64,000 bases of DNA from Paenibacillus sp. J31TS4 (GTDB lineage Bacteria > Bacillota > Bacilli > Paenibacillales > NBRC-103111), in NCBI RefSeq assembly GCF_018403265.1, contig NZ_BOSI01000003.1, forward strand, positions 434,001-498,000. The letters run 5' to 3'. Made by a program: the position numbers and the translations under genes. Under the pieces are notes generated by a model, which was not told the origin of the DNA, did no database searches, and worked only from the letters and a program-made list of their open reading frames with translations. Positions 55,440 to 63,954 of the stretch are shown piece by piece; positions within the stretch are counted from its first letter, which is position 1, and each line of letters starts with the position of its first letter.

Positions 55440-55455
55440 GGAGAGGAGTTTGCAT

Positions 55456-55845
55456 TTGAGAGCGGATTCCAATCATACTGAGCCTTCTCGAGTTAGAGTA
55501 TGTAGGGCGACCTACTCCATTCTCGCTTTGGTATTGTTCATATGTATCGTTGTACAGGTCTATCTGGCTGGGATGGCGTTGTTCGGCAACTCGGAAGCTT
55601 GGAAATGGCATCGAACGTTCGTTCACATGTTTGAATATTTTTCGGTTGTTCTATTTATCCTCGGTATCGTCGGGAAGCTGTCCCGGAGGATGATATGGGG
55701 GAGTCTCGGTTTATTCCTTCTTTTCAACATTCAATACTATACGGCACATGGGATCGCGGGTGCCCTTCATCCCGTTCTAGCGCTTGTGTTGTTTTGGGGA
55801 GCTCTTGCGTTGGTACGAGGCTCGTATCCATTTTTGAAGAAATAA
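55456..55845 (+). CDS. Small four-helix membrane protein (DUF6220-like)
   Basis: A 129-residue protein. Hydrophobic segments are SILALVLFICIVVQVYLAGMAL, FEYFSVVLFILGIVGKL, MIWGSLGLFLLFNIQYYTAHG and LHPVLALVLFWGALALV; the conserved-looking His in 'WHRTFVHMFEY' lies in the second helix. This resembles the DUF6220 family, of unknown function. The TTG at 55456 lies seven bases after GAGGAGAGGAG; TTG at 55450 is an alternative. It follows the MarR gene by 16 bases and precedes a hydrolase. Confidence 0.65.
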   Translation: MRADSNHTEPSRVRVCRATYSILALVLFICIVVQVYLAGMALFGNSEAWKWHRTFVHMFEYFSVVLFILGIVGKLSRRMIWGSLGLFLLFNIQYYTAHGIAGALHPVLALVLFWGALALVRGSYPFLKK

Positions 55846-55874
55846 GGATGACTTCAATACAGGAGGAAGTTAGT

Positions 55875-56690
55875 ATGGTAAGTTCGGGGTACGTAAAAAC
55901 CGAAGGAGACGAACTCTATTACGAAGTGCGGGGAGAAGGAGAGCCTCTCCTCATGATTCCCGGTGGGAATGGGGACGCGGGATTTTACACATATGTTGCT
56001 GATCTTCTCGCCAACAAATACCGGGTAATCACATACGATCGCCGAGGTAATTCACGAAGCACTCGTAACGAGCCGCTTAATTTCGAGGTCAGCCAGCAGG
56101 CTCGGGATGCGGTTGCGGTATTAGAAGCAGTCGGTCATCCGTCGGCTTATGTATTCGGGAATAGCGGAGGTGCAATCTTCGCACTGGAAATGGCGGCATG
56201 GCATCCACAAGTCGTCAAAGCGATGGTTGTCCACGAACCTCCTGTCGTAAGGCTGCTGCCGGACTCCGAGAAATGGCAGAGGTTTTTTGCGAACGTTTAT
56301 CAGACCTCATTCCGATTTGGTGTTCAAGCAGCCAGCTTTAGATTCAATTTATCCTTGTCTATCCCGTTTAGCGCTTTTAAGACGGTTCCGAAAGATTTTC
56401 AACAGCGGGTAACGGAAACGAACAATGAGTGGTTCTTAATCCGGCATGAGATGATCCCTAGCGTTAATTATATGCCCGATATCGAGAAGATTAGGCAAAA
56501 CGGCGTAAAAATAGTCGTGGCCGCTGGCAAGATGACGTTGGATAAAAAGAAATATTACGGACGAACTGTTCCCCTCTTAGCGGAGAAACTTGGCTGCGAA
56601 ATGGTTACTTTTCCGGGCCATCACCTTTCCTTTTTCGATATGCCCAGGGAATGGGCGACCGTGTTGCGCGATATCCTTCATCGGATATAA
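55875..56690 (+). CDS. Alpha/beta hydrolase
   Basis: A 271-residue hydrolase. The oxyanion segment is LLMIPGGNGDAGFY, the nucleophile elbow is VFGNSGGAIFALE (Ser in G-N-S-G-G), the acid is likely the Asp in KMTLDKK or nearby, and His lies in FPGHHLSFFD. YDRRGNSRS is the usual beta4-loop motif of esterases and haloperoxidase-like enzymes. ATG at 55875 lies eight bases after ACAGGAGGAAG. It ends the MarR-associated set. Substrate is unknown; similar enzymes detoxify small esters or peroxides, so MarR could respond to such a compound. Confidence 0.88.
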   Translation: MVSSGYVKTEGDELYYEVRGEGEPLLMIPGGNGDAGFYTYVADLLANKYRVITYDRRGNSRSTRNEPLNFEVSQQARDAVAVLEAVGHPSAYVFGNSGGAIFALEMAAWHPQVVKAMVVHEPPVVRLLPDSEKWQRFFANVYQTSFRFGVQAASFRFNLSLSIPFSAFKTVPKDFQQRVTETNNEWFLIRHEMIPSVNYMPDIEKIRQNGVKIVVAAGKMTLDKKKYYGRTVPLLAEKLGCEMVTFPGHHLSFFDMPREWATVLRDILHRI

Positions 56691-57110
56691 GGAAACATGC
56701 CCCCTTTTGATTCCTTATCTTCCATCTGTGAAGTCCGGGCCGCTGCCAAGTTGAGCAATTCTGCTCTGTGAGACTTGTTTGCGGTAGGAGCGTCGTTTCC
56801 TCCGTATGACGGGCGGATGCCTAGCTTCCCGCTTTAAACCTGCCGTCTTGCGCAAGTACCCGATAAGGGGGCAGCCGGTGGATGGCCATGATATGCACTT
56901 CCAGCAGTTGTTCTTGCTGTCTGCGTGCATGGATCCTCACTTGGAATACCCACTGCGTGAAACTCCCGCAGGCTCCAGGAGCCGCTTAAGTGGGTATTCC
57001 TGCGCCAAACAGCTCACGGCGCCACGGCTGGAGGAACCAAGGAAGAGTATCAAATAGGGGTTTAAGATGTCCTATCCAGCCTCCTCAGCTGTCTGCTTAT
57101 TTTATTAAGC
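56691..57110. other. 420-base gene-free stretch with a strong inverted repeat
   Basis: GGAATACCCACT (56943-56954) and AGTGGGTATTCC (56989-57000) form a perfect 12-pair stem enclosing a second hairpin GGCTCC-A-GGAGCC. No T run follows. The rest has no open frame worth calling and no RNA gene seen. The whole stretch may be decayed mobile DNA. Confidence 0.4.
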
Positions 57111-58364
57111 TCATCTTATGTAATCTATTGCATTGCGTTCAATGCTATGAGCAATATCATATCCCGTTGGATTTTGGAAAGCACGAAGCCCAAATTCAGG
57201 AGCAACAGCAAAAATATGATCAAAGATATCTGATTGTACGGATTCATATACGACCCAATTTGTATCGTTAGTAAATGCGTAAATTTCAAGCGGTAACCCA
57301 CTATCTCCAGGAGTTAACTGTCTAACAATAAGCGTCATATTCTGATGAATTTTCGGATGTTGCCTTAGATATTGCTGGATATAAAAACGGAATACGCCAA
57401 TATTTGTTAGCTGTCTGCCATTTACTTTACTGGATGTATCGATGTTACGCTCCTTATTATATTGTTTAATTTCACTTATTTTTGCCGCAATATAGTCACT
57501 CAAATAATGAATCTTATTATACTTTTCGATCATATCCTCAGAGCAGAAGCGGATACTACCTGTATCGATAAAAATACTACGTTTAATTCTTCTACCGCCC
57601 GAAGTCTGCATACCACGCCAGTTTTTGAAAGAATCTGAAATTAAAGCATAACTAGGAATCATCGTAATTGTCTTATCAAAATTCATAACCTTAACCGTGT
57701 TCAATGAAATATCAACAACATCACCATCAGCATTGTATTTTGGCATCTCAATCCAATCACCTACGCGTACCATATCATTCGATGACAACTGTATTCCGGC
57801 GACTAAACCTAGTATCGAGTCTTTAAAGACTAGCATCAAAACTGCAGACAACGCACCAAGACCACTTAAAATAATGAACGGATTTTGACCAATAAGATTC
57901 GAGATTATAGTAATGCCACCAACAATAAACAGTATTATTTTTACAACCTGAATATATCCTTTTATCGGTCTAACCTTGGAAACGGGAAATGTTCGATATA
58001 TAACATCAAATGCATTAAGTAACGAATTAATCACCACTAATGAAACGACAATAATATATGTTAATGCGGCCTTCTCAATCAGGGTTTGATAAATAGAAAA
58101 TATAGAACCCGCAAAGTAAACAATTGTCGCAGGAACGATATGAGATAATTTATGAAAAACCTTATTCTCCAAAATAACATTAGCCCACGTCACCTTATTA
58201 CTTGTGATAATATGGGCAATAATTCGTAGAACTACTTTTTTCGCGATCAAATTTGCTACAATACTAATTGCCGCTATAAATAAAATCATAATAACAGTAG
58301 ATAGACTACCAACGTGCTGAGGGTTTACTCCGTATCTTGTTAGCTGTTCTTGTATGAATTCCAT
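57111..58364 (-). CDS. MscS-family mechanosensitive channel (YbdG-like)
   Basis: A 417-residue channel protein. ATG at 58364 follows TTGGAGGTTACA. TM helices lie near residues 22-42 (STVIMILFIAAISIVANLIA), 70-90, 100-125 and 150-170, and the pore-helix region PFIILSGLGALSAVLMLVFKDSILGLVAGIQL is the MscS core. The soluble part has VGDWIEMPKYNADGDVVDISLNTVKV, typical of the long YbdG/MscM-like group, whose members respond weakly to osmotic stress. The length fits this group. Gene and surroundings are markedly A+T-rich, unlike the first 50 kb, which suggests transfer. Confidence 0.9.
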   Translation of the reverse strand: MEFIQEQLTRYGVNPQHVGSLSTVIMILFIAAISIVANLIAKKVVLRIIAHIITSNKVTWANVILENKVFHKLSHIVPATIVYFAGSIFSIYQTLIEKAALTYIIVVSLVVINSLLNAFDVIYRTFPVSKVRPIKGYIQVVKIILFIVGGITIISNLIGQNPFIILSGLGALSAVLMLVFKDSILGLVAGIQLSSNDMVRVGDWIEMPKYNADGDVVDISLNTVKVMNFDKTITMIPSYALISDSFKNWRGMQTSGGRRIKRSIFIDTGSIRFCSEDMIEKYNKIHYLSDYIAAKISEIKQYNKERNIDTSSKVNGRQLTNIGVFRFYIQQYLRQHPKIHQNMTLIVRQLTPGDSGLPLEIYAFTNDTNWVVYESVQSDIFDHIFAVAPEFGLRAFQNPTGYDIAHSIERNAIDYIR

Positions 58365-58430
58365 TGTAACCTCCAATCCATGTTGTATTTTGATTTTAAC
58401 ATATTTTACTTCGTGATTTAGAAAACAAAC

Positions 58431-58515
58431 AAAAACCCCGGCCTGTTGCGGTCGGGGCCTCTTCATGTGGAGGCGAGCCGTGGATGGACAAATCCACAAT
58501 CCGTCGCAGCGTGAA
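58431..58515 (-). repeat. Interspersed hairpin repeat, copy B
   Basis: Core CCCCGGCC/GGTCGGGG (one G-T pair) with loop TGTTGC, T-rich on the minus strand, plus a tail containing the perfect hairpin GTGGAT-TTGTCC-ATCCAC on the minus strand. It lies upstream of the channel gene rather than at a gene end, separating it from the IS4 remnant. Confidence 0.65.
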
Positions 58516-58579
58516 GGCAGTCATGAGCGGGCTTTATTAACGATGGTTAGTTCTAACTTGCGATTGAACAGTAACATCC

Positions 58580-58828
58580 ATGCATTGGCGAAAAGTATGC
58601 TCATGGTTATATAGAACAGATAACGGATGTCGTACACCGCAGACATCGTACCTCATCAATGAGACCGGAGCCACTTACGTGTTTGACCGCGGCTATGTCG
58701 ATTATTCCGCCTTCGACCGATACTGCGATCAGGGTATCTTCTACGTAACGCGTTTGAAGAAAAATGCGTCGGAAGGGAATCCGAATCAAATCGTTCTACG
58801 GAGCAGTGAACGTGCTGTAATGAAGTAA
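58580..58828 (+). pseudogene. IS4-family transposase fragment
   Basis: An 82-codon open frame whose middle part (YVFDRGYVDYSAFDRY, then IFYVTRLKKNA) matches the second catalytic Asp region of IS4 transposases. The fragment lacks the first Asp, the final Glu (YREN motif) and both ends; a normal IS4 transposase has 350-450 residues. No inverted repeat or target duplication is visible around it. It is a decayed insertion sequence. Confidence 0.75.
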
Positions 58829-58873
58829 AGGATGGATTGCACTAATCGCTTTTTGCTTACAAAAACATAAGTG

Positions 58874-59974
58874 TTAGAATCGAATCTCTTCCAGAATATT
58901 CTTCTTATCGTCCACAAACTGTACCGATATCTGGCCTTCATCCAACGTAATTGCCGCACCGATAAAGCCTTCCCTTCCATCTTCCCCCTTCGGAAGAGGC
59001 TTTGCACCCACTACAATAGGACATGGTTGACCCAAATGATCTTCAGGACATCCCGGCATCCAGACCGCGGTTCTATGCAGATGACCGCTCAGCATAAGAT
59101 CCGGCTTAATTTCATTCTTAAGGACATAGCACCACTCTTTATAAATATCCTGCTCAATATCAAAGGGAGGCTTCTGCACATAAGAAAATGGCTGGTGTAC
59201 AATGACAACTTTATATTCGTAATGATTGTATTCCTGTGTCTGTGCCACCTTTTTCAAAAATTCCGTTTGCCGCTTTCTGAATGCATGGCAACAGATGGTG
59301 TTGCCGTATTCTGCATGGGAATCATCCTTGTCCTCACCGCAGTCCAATACCAAACCCCAAAGCTTTCCCACATGGAAGGTAAAATAGGAATTTCCATGCT
59401 GCGTAGGGGTATACTCGGCAATGTTCTCGGCATAGATTCCACGGGTATCGTGGTTTCCTCTGGAAAAAACACAAGGAATGTAGCCCTGTGTAACTTCAGC
59501 GCAGATGCGGTAAATGGCGTCAAAGTTTTCAAGTTTTCCACTGTGATCCGGAATATCCCCGTTCAGCACTAGCAAATCGATATCACCCTCCATTGCCTGT
59601 GCGGCCAGAACCGGGGATTCTACACGATTGTGTGCATCGGCAATATGAAAAATACGGATTCTGTCACCCTGAACGGGACGGAAAGAAAACCGATGACGTA
59701 CAACCTCCTCCGTTTCGGGGTGATAGGGCTTGCGTTCAATCATTTTCCGATAGCATACGGTATATTCTTTAGCATCGTCCAATGCCAGGCATGGCACACT
59801 TATGCGGTGCAGTGTAGTATGAGAACGAAGAATACCGTTAGAATCGTCATAATAGCATTCTTCTTTTATTTCAACCCACATAAGGCACTCTGCAGAAACA
59901 GGTACCATAATCTGATATTCATCCCCTACGGCAAATACGGTCGGGGTCATTCTTAAAAGTTCTGGTAAGTTCAT
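58874..59974 (-). CDS. Calcineurin-like metallophosphoesterase
   Basis: A 366-residue protein. An N-terminal ~95-residue beta domain is followed by the phosphoesterase core: FHIADAHN (D-x-H/N), LVLNGDIPDH (G-D), FSRGNHDTRG (GNHD), VVIVHQPF (H) and LSGHLHRTAVW (GHLH). These bind two metals. ATG at 59974 lies behind GGGAGTGTTTAAC. The C-terminal ~60 residues add a beta domain. The gene is A+T-rich and resembles proteins of Clostridia more than its neighbours, so it was probably acquired. Substrate is unknown. Confidence 0.9.
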   Translation of the reverse strand: MNLPELLRMTPTVFAVGDEYQIMVPVSAECLMWVEIKEECYYDDSNGILRSHTTLHRISVPCLALDDAKEYTVCYRKMIERKPYHPETEEVVRHRFSFRPVQGDRIRIFHIADAHNRVESPVLAAQAMEGDIDLLVLNGDIPDHSGKLENFDAIYRICAEVTQGYIPCVFSRGNHDTRGIYAENIAEYTPTQHGNSYFTFHVGKLWGLVLDCGEDKDDSHAEYGNTICCHAFRKRQTEFLKKVAQTQEYNHYEYKVVIVHQPFSYVQKPPFDIEQDIYKEWCYVLKNEIKPDLMLSGHLHRTAVWMPGCPEDHLGQPCPIVVGAKPLPKGEDGREGFIGAAITLDEGQISVQFVDDKKNILEEIRF

Positions 59975-60489
59975 GTTAAACACTCCCGTCAGTAACTTTA
60001 CATTAATATAAAGATACATGAGCTAAAAACAACCTATCATGCTTTGGGATGATCAAGCCCGGCTGAATTCAAACCTCTCATCAATTATCATCTAGGCCCC
60101 CGTACTCCCGGTAAGGTTGTCCCGATGCACGTGTCCAGGCCCAAAGTAATTATTCGACAAACCCCAAATAATTCCTTCATAGTTATTTTAAGAGATCTTT
60201 CCTCTTAGTGAAAAAGTTTAAATCCTTGGTGATCACTTTCTAATAAAAAAAGAAAATATCCACTCCAGTTGTGGATTTAGCATATGGAAACGAGGGGGTT
60301 TGAACTCCTGTCCGAAAATAACGCCATACAGGCATCTACGGGTGTAGTCTCCGTTTTGATGTTACCACTACGATTCATACGAATTAGGAAATGACATAAC
60401 TTCCTAGTGGAGTTAATGGTCCATTAACAAATCGATTCTATACTGTACTTGTAACAACACGCCATTCCTCCAAGAAAGGAGTTCACAAT
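59975..60489. other. 515-base intergenic stretch holding a tmRNA-like fragment
   Basis: No coding frame is supported here. The only recognisable element is the 3'-tmRNA-like fragment at 60285-60360. The remainder is A+T-rich and unstructured by eye apart from short repeats (TTAATGG/CCATTAA near 60415). Confidence 0.5.
60285..60360 (-). ncRNA. tmRNA (ssrA) 3'-end fragment, possible att remnant
   Basis: Read on the minus strand this matches the tmRNA 3' end in order: GACTACACCCGTAG (hairpin CTAC-ACCC-GTAG), GGCGTTATTTTCGGAC, a T-arm with loop TTCAAAC (one mismatched pair in the stem) and CGTTTCCA, the acceptor 3' strand. The 5' tRNA half and tag ORF are absent: upstream bases run into the HD-domain gene. 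tmRNA 3' ends are common phage and island integration sites and are duplicated at the far end of the insert, so this looks like an old attachment-site copy. A full alignment is needed to confirm it. Confidence 0.7.
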
Positions 60490-61119
60490 ATGGGTATTCA
60501 TGCTTATTTCCAATCGCTAACCGATTTAGAGCGAATTATCCGTTGCCCGGGGAAATTTAAATTTCAGGAGCATAGTGTCTCCGCTCATTCCTGGAAGGTC
60601 GTTCAATATGCCAAGACATTGGCGGATATCGAAGAAAGTAATGGAGTCGTTGTAGATTGGAAAAAGCTATACGAAATAACCAGCAGTCATGATTACGGCG
60701 AGATTTTTATTGGAGATATTAAAACACCCGTGAAGCACTATTCGCTGGAGCTTCGAGCCATGCTGCAAAAAGTAGAAGAGGGCATGGTCGCTCATTTCAT
60801 CGACGAGCATATTCCAAAAGAATTTCAGCTCATCTTTCGCAGACAACTGCGGGAAGGCAAAGACGATTCCGTGGAAGGACAAATATTGGAAGTTGCTGAT
60901 AAACTCGATCAAATCTATGAGGCCTTTGCAGAGCTGCAGCGAGGGAATACAGAAAAAGAATTCATCCTGATGTATCGAAATGCTCTTATAAAGATTAAAG
61001 GAATCAAGCTTCATTGCGTTCACTATTTTCTTCATAATATTTTGCCGGATCTCGTTCATGAGGGGTCAAGATCTCCTATCGATATTGAACAGATCACGAA
61101 GGAAGCGCTGGCTTCTTAA
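60490..61119 (+). CDS. HD-domain hydrolase, YfbR-like (5'-nucleotidase type)
   Basis: A 209-residue HD-superfamily protein. The metal residues are in HSVSAHSWKV (His) and SSHDYGEIFIGD (His-Asp), with EVADKLDQIYEAFAEL carrying the last Asp. The pattern and length fit the YfbR/YpgQ-like nucleotide phosphohydrolases, which act on dNMPs or similar substrates. The ATG follows AAGAAAGGAGTTCACAAT. It stands alone in an A+T-rich block beside the tmRNA fragment. Confidence 0.85.
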   Translation: MGIHAYFQSLTDLERIIRCPGKFKFQEHSVSAHSWKVVQYAKTLADIEESNGVVVDWKKLYEITSSHDYGEIFIGDIKTPVKHYSLELRAMLQKVEEGMVAHFIDEHIPKEFQLIFRRQLREGKDDSVEGQILEVADKLDQIYEAFAELQRGNTEKEFILMYRNALIKIKGIKLHCVHYFLHNILPDLVHEGSRSPIDIEQITKEALAS

Positions 61120-61219
61120 GGGGAAATCGAATAAGGTTCTATCTTTCTCATCCTAATGAAGAAGGAGAATCCCTAACAAAAGGAAAAGATTAAGAGATGC
61201 CGAACATTAGGAGGAGAAC

Positions 61220-61615
61220 ATGAGCAGATTAGTGCATTTTGAAATTCATGTAGGCGATATGGAGCGCGCCAAGAAGTTTTACGGAGAGGTATTTGGCTGG
61301 ACATTCGAGGATTGGAGCGAGTATGCCGGCATGCCCTATTTTGGAGCTGTGACCGGCCATGCCGATGAGCCCGGCATCAACGGGGCTTTGATGCAGCGGC
61401 AAGGACCTTCCCCCGAGCCCGGCCAAGCCTTGAATGGCTATGCCTGTACGATCGGAGTGGACCATTACGATGCTACGGAGGCCGCCATTCTTCAGCATGG
61501 AGGCAAAGTTGCGTTGCCCAAATATGCGCTCCCAGGAATGGCGTGGCAGGGGTATTATCTGGACCCCGAAGGAAATCTATTTGGGATTCATCAACCCGAT
61601 AAAAACGCCAAATAG
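61220..61615 (+). CDS. VOC-family (glyoxalase/bleomycin-resistance-like) protein
   Basis: A 131-residue protein of the vicinal-oxygen-chelate fold. LVHFEIHVGDMERAKKFYGEVFGW is the first beta-alpha-beta module and GYYLDPEGNLFGIHQP the last, with His, Asp and Glu in usual metal positions. It has one VOC domain, so it dimerises to complete its site. The ATG follows ATTAGGAGGAGAAC. Substrate is unknown. It is convergent with the MFS gene, with repeat copy C between them. Confidence 0.9.
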   Translation: MSRLVHFEIHVGDMERAKKFYGEVFGWTFEDWSEYAGMPYFGAVTGHADEPGINGALMQRQGPSPEPGQALNGYACTIGVDHYDATEAAILQHGGKVALPKYALPGMAWQGYYLDPEGNLFGIHQPDKNAK

Positions 61616-61660
61616 ATTGCCGGCAAACTCCAAGATCCCCCCGCCCCATTGCAGACAAAA

Positions 61661-61745
61661 CAACAACCCCGACCACTTGCGGTCGGGGTTCTTCATGCTG
61701 GAGGCCGAACCGGCAGGCAAATCCGCGGTTCGCTGGAGTGTAATG
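61661..61745 (-). repeat. Interspersed hairpin repeat, copy C
   Basis: AACCCCGACC/GGTCGGGGTT (loop ACTTGC) with a tail that on the minus strand includes CGAACCG...CGGTTCG and GCCTCCAGCATGAAG. It lies between convergent genes and could end both. Confidence 0.65.
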
Positions 61746-61746
61746 C

Positions 61747-63009
61747 TTAGGATTTGACACGAATCTCCCGGGTTTTCACAACGGGATCGACCCTCCCGTA
61801 TAACGAAGCGAGCAAGAGTAAATGAAGGAGATACAAGCCCGCTATACTATAGAACACCATGGGAATGCCAAACTGACTTGCCATTAGCCCGCCGAATAAC
61901 GCACCTGCTACGTTGCCCATTGAATTGGCGCTCGTATTGTACGCAAAGGCACGGCCTTGGCTGTCCAAGGGCACGAGACGACGGACTAACGAGCTGATCG
62001 AGGGCACCAAGCCTCCGACGCATAATCCGGTCAAAAATCGTGTGCCCATCAACAGCCACGGATTCGAGATGGTGGCCTGGGGGATATAGAGAAGCGAAAT
62101 TAGGAGGAGACAGACCAGAAGGATGGGCAGATGCCCGTGGCGATCCCCCCATCTTCCCAGATAGGGTGCCGATAGGACCGTGCCAAGAGCACTCGAGGCG
62201 AATAGCAGACCGGCCATTAGCTCAACATGCTCCTCAATCTGCATACTCTTCACATAGAGTGTTAGAATCGGACTGATGCTCTGAAAGCTGGCAGCGATGA
62301 AAAACGTAGATCCGAACAGCAGGAGAAGGACCGGCGACTGCTTAACCAGCTCACGATTTGCACTGCTTTGCCTCTCCAGATTCCTGGACCGATTCGGCTT
62401 GAATGCAAACAAGGGCCACTGAAAGCGAAATCGTTCATAAGTCCCCGTTTCCTTCACGCCGAACAGGACCAACACCGTAGCGATCAAGAGAAACAGACCG
62501 GTAAGGAAGAACGAAGGGCGCATACCGAGCCACTCTGCGATCAGTCCGCCGAGAAGCGGCCCCAGCAGCTGCCCGGATACTTGCCCCGTTTGCAGCGTTC
62601 CCAATGCCCGGCCTACCTCGCTGCTTGGCGTCTCCGTTGCCACAAGAGCGGCGGACGCCGCCGAGAAGCCCGCCATCATTCCGAAAACGGCGCGCAGCAG
62701 GAGGAGCTGTACCGGTGTGTGGACAAGTCCCATGCAGACGATGATGATGGTAAGGCCGATCCCCGAACGGATCATCGTCAGCTTTTTTCCGTATTTGTCG
62801 GAGAGTCTGCCCCAGAATGGAGAGACAAGCGCCACCATGACGTGATTGATCCCGAAGATCATCGCTGACCATAGTGCCGCCTGCTTCTCGTCGTGAATGC
62901 CGAGCTCTTGCACGTAAAGCGGCAGGAAGGGGACGATCATGCTAAATCCCGCCGTACAAAAAAAGTTGCCGAACCATAAAATGTACAAATTGCGTTTCCA
63001 GGCGTTCAT
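61747..63009 (-). CDS. MFS transporter (multidrug-efflux type)
   Basis: A 420-residue carrier with 12 predicted helices. FWGRLSDKYGKKLTMI is the DHA1 motif A between helices 2 and 3, and LLRAVFGMMAGFSAASAALVA is the antiporter-like helix 4-5 segment. A second copy of the cytoplasmic motif is YLGRWGDRHGHLPI. ATG at 63009 follows GAAGGATCGCCCG. The layout fits drug/H+ antiporters of the NorA/MdtG type. It lies 100 bases downstream of an AraC regulator gene on the same strand, which probably controls it. Confidence 0.9.
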   Translation of the reverse strand: MNAWKRNLYILWFGNFFCTAGFSMIVPFLPLYVQELGIHDEKQAALWSAMIFGINHVMVALVSPFWGRLSDKYGKKLTMIRSGIGLTIIIVCMGLVHTPVQLLLLRAVFGMMAGFSAASAALVATETPSSEVGRALGTLQTGQVSGQLLGPLLGGLIAEWLGMRPSFFLTGLFLLIATVLVLFGVKETGTYERFRFQWPLFAFKPNRSRNLERQSSANRELVKQSPVLLLLFGSTFFIAASFQSISPILTLYVKSMQIEEHVELMAGLLFASSALGTVLSAPYLGRWGDRHGHLPILLVCLLLISLLYIPQATISNPWLLMGTRFLTGLCVGGLVPSISSLVRRLVPLDSQGRAFAYNTSANSMGNVAGALFGGLMASQFGIPMVFYSIAGLYLLHLLLLASLYGRVDPVVKTREIRVKS

Positions 63010-63108
63010 CGGGCGATCCTTCTTTGCTGGGAAATGATTAACTGTCTTGAGGCCTAACCACATGCTCACTGGTTCCCCCAGGCAGGACGGGGAAGTCACA
63101 GATCTCGC

Positions 63109-63954
63109 TTATGGCTTGAGTACTTGCTTCGCGTAGGAAGAAGGCGTCATACCGGTTATCCGTTTGAAGACCCGGCTGAAATAAAATTCGTCCTCATAGC
63201 CGACCAGCTTGGAAATGTCGGTTAAAGCCAAGCCGGATTGCTCCAGCAGTTCCTTCGCCCTCGCGATCCGCAGACGGATGATGTAATCTTTCGGTGCGAA
63301 TCCGGTGAGACGCTTGAACTGCCTCGAGTAATAACCGGTGCTAAGTCCCGCCAGCCTGGCCAACTGTTCAACGGTCAAAGCCGAGTGAACATGATCGGCA
63401 ATATACCCGCACGTGTATTGAATGGCCGAATCTGCATCGGTGCTGCACTGCTGGTCGTACAGATTCTCGATCAAGGAAAGCCAAAGCTCGCGGAACGCCA
63501 AGCTGCACCGATACTGCGAGAGAGGGTCGTAATCTTTCCAAAGCCGAAACACATGGTCGAAGCCTCTCTGGACCTCGGCTGGACGAATAGGCGTCATCAA
63601 GCCGCGCAAAGGGGCAAGCCAGCTGTCTGCCGATTTGGTTATCCACTCGCTCTTCTCGGTATAGCACATCCGGTAGTCGAACCGAATATGATAGATTTCC
63701 ACGTCTTCCTTCTCCGAGATGGACCATTCGAACGTCGTCTCCGGGACGAATACCAGGATCGCTCCCGCCTGCAGCGCGTATTTGACGTTATTCATCACGT
63801 AATAGCCCGACCCTCTGACCACATAGTGCAGAGAGTGGATTTTGTGAAGATACGGCGCTTGATACGTTCCGGCCGGCAGAATGGTTCTTCCGGCAAACAG
63901 AACCGAGAAGACGGATTTATGGAGATGGTCGGCTACTTGAATTGCGCTGGGCAT
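63109..63954 (-). CDS. AraC-family transcriptional regulator
   Basis: A 281-residue regulator. A cupin-like sensing domain (HSLHYVVRGSGYYVMNNVKYALQAGAILVFVPE) is followed from about residue 185 by two helix-turn-helix units: LTVEQLARLAGLSTGYYSRQFKRL and LALTDISKLVGYEDEFYFSRVFKR, ending ITGMTPSSYAK. The ATG follows CGCAAGGAGAGAGTCCATC. The MFS gene lies downstream on the same strand, so the regulator probably answers to a substrate of that exporter. The window ends 46 bases upstream, so its promoter is only partly visible. Confidence 0.92.
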   Translation of the reverse strand: MPSAIQVADHLHKSVFSVLFAGRTILPAGTYQAPYLHKIHSLHYVVRGSGYYVMNNVKYALQAGAILVFVPETTFEWSISEKEDVEIYHIRFDYRMCYTEKSEWITKSADSWLAPLRGLMTPIRPAEVQRGFDHVFRLWKDYDPLSQYRCSLAFRELWLSLIENLYDQQCSTDADSAIQYTCGYIADHVHSALTVEQLARLAGLSTGYYSRQFKRLTGFAPKDYIIRLRIARAKELLEQSGLALTDISKLVGYEDEFYFSRVFKRITGMTPSSYAKQVLKP

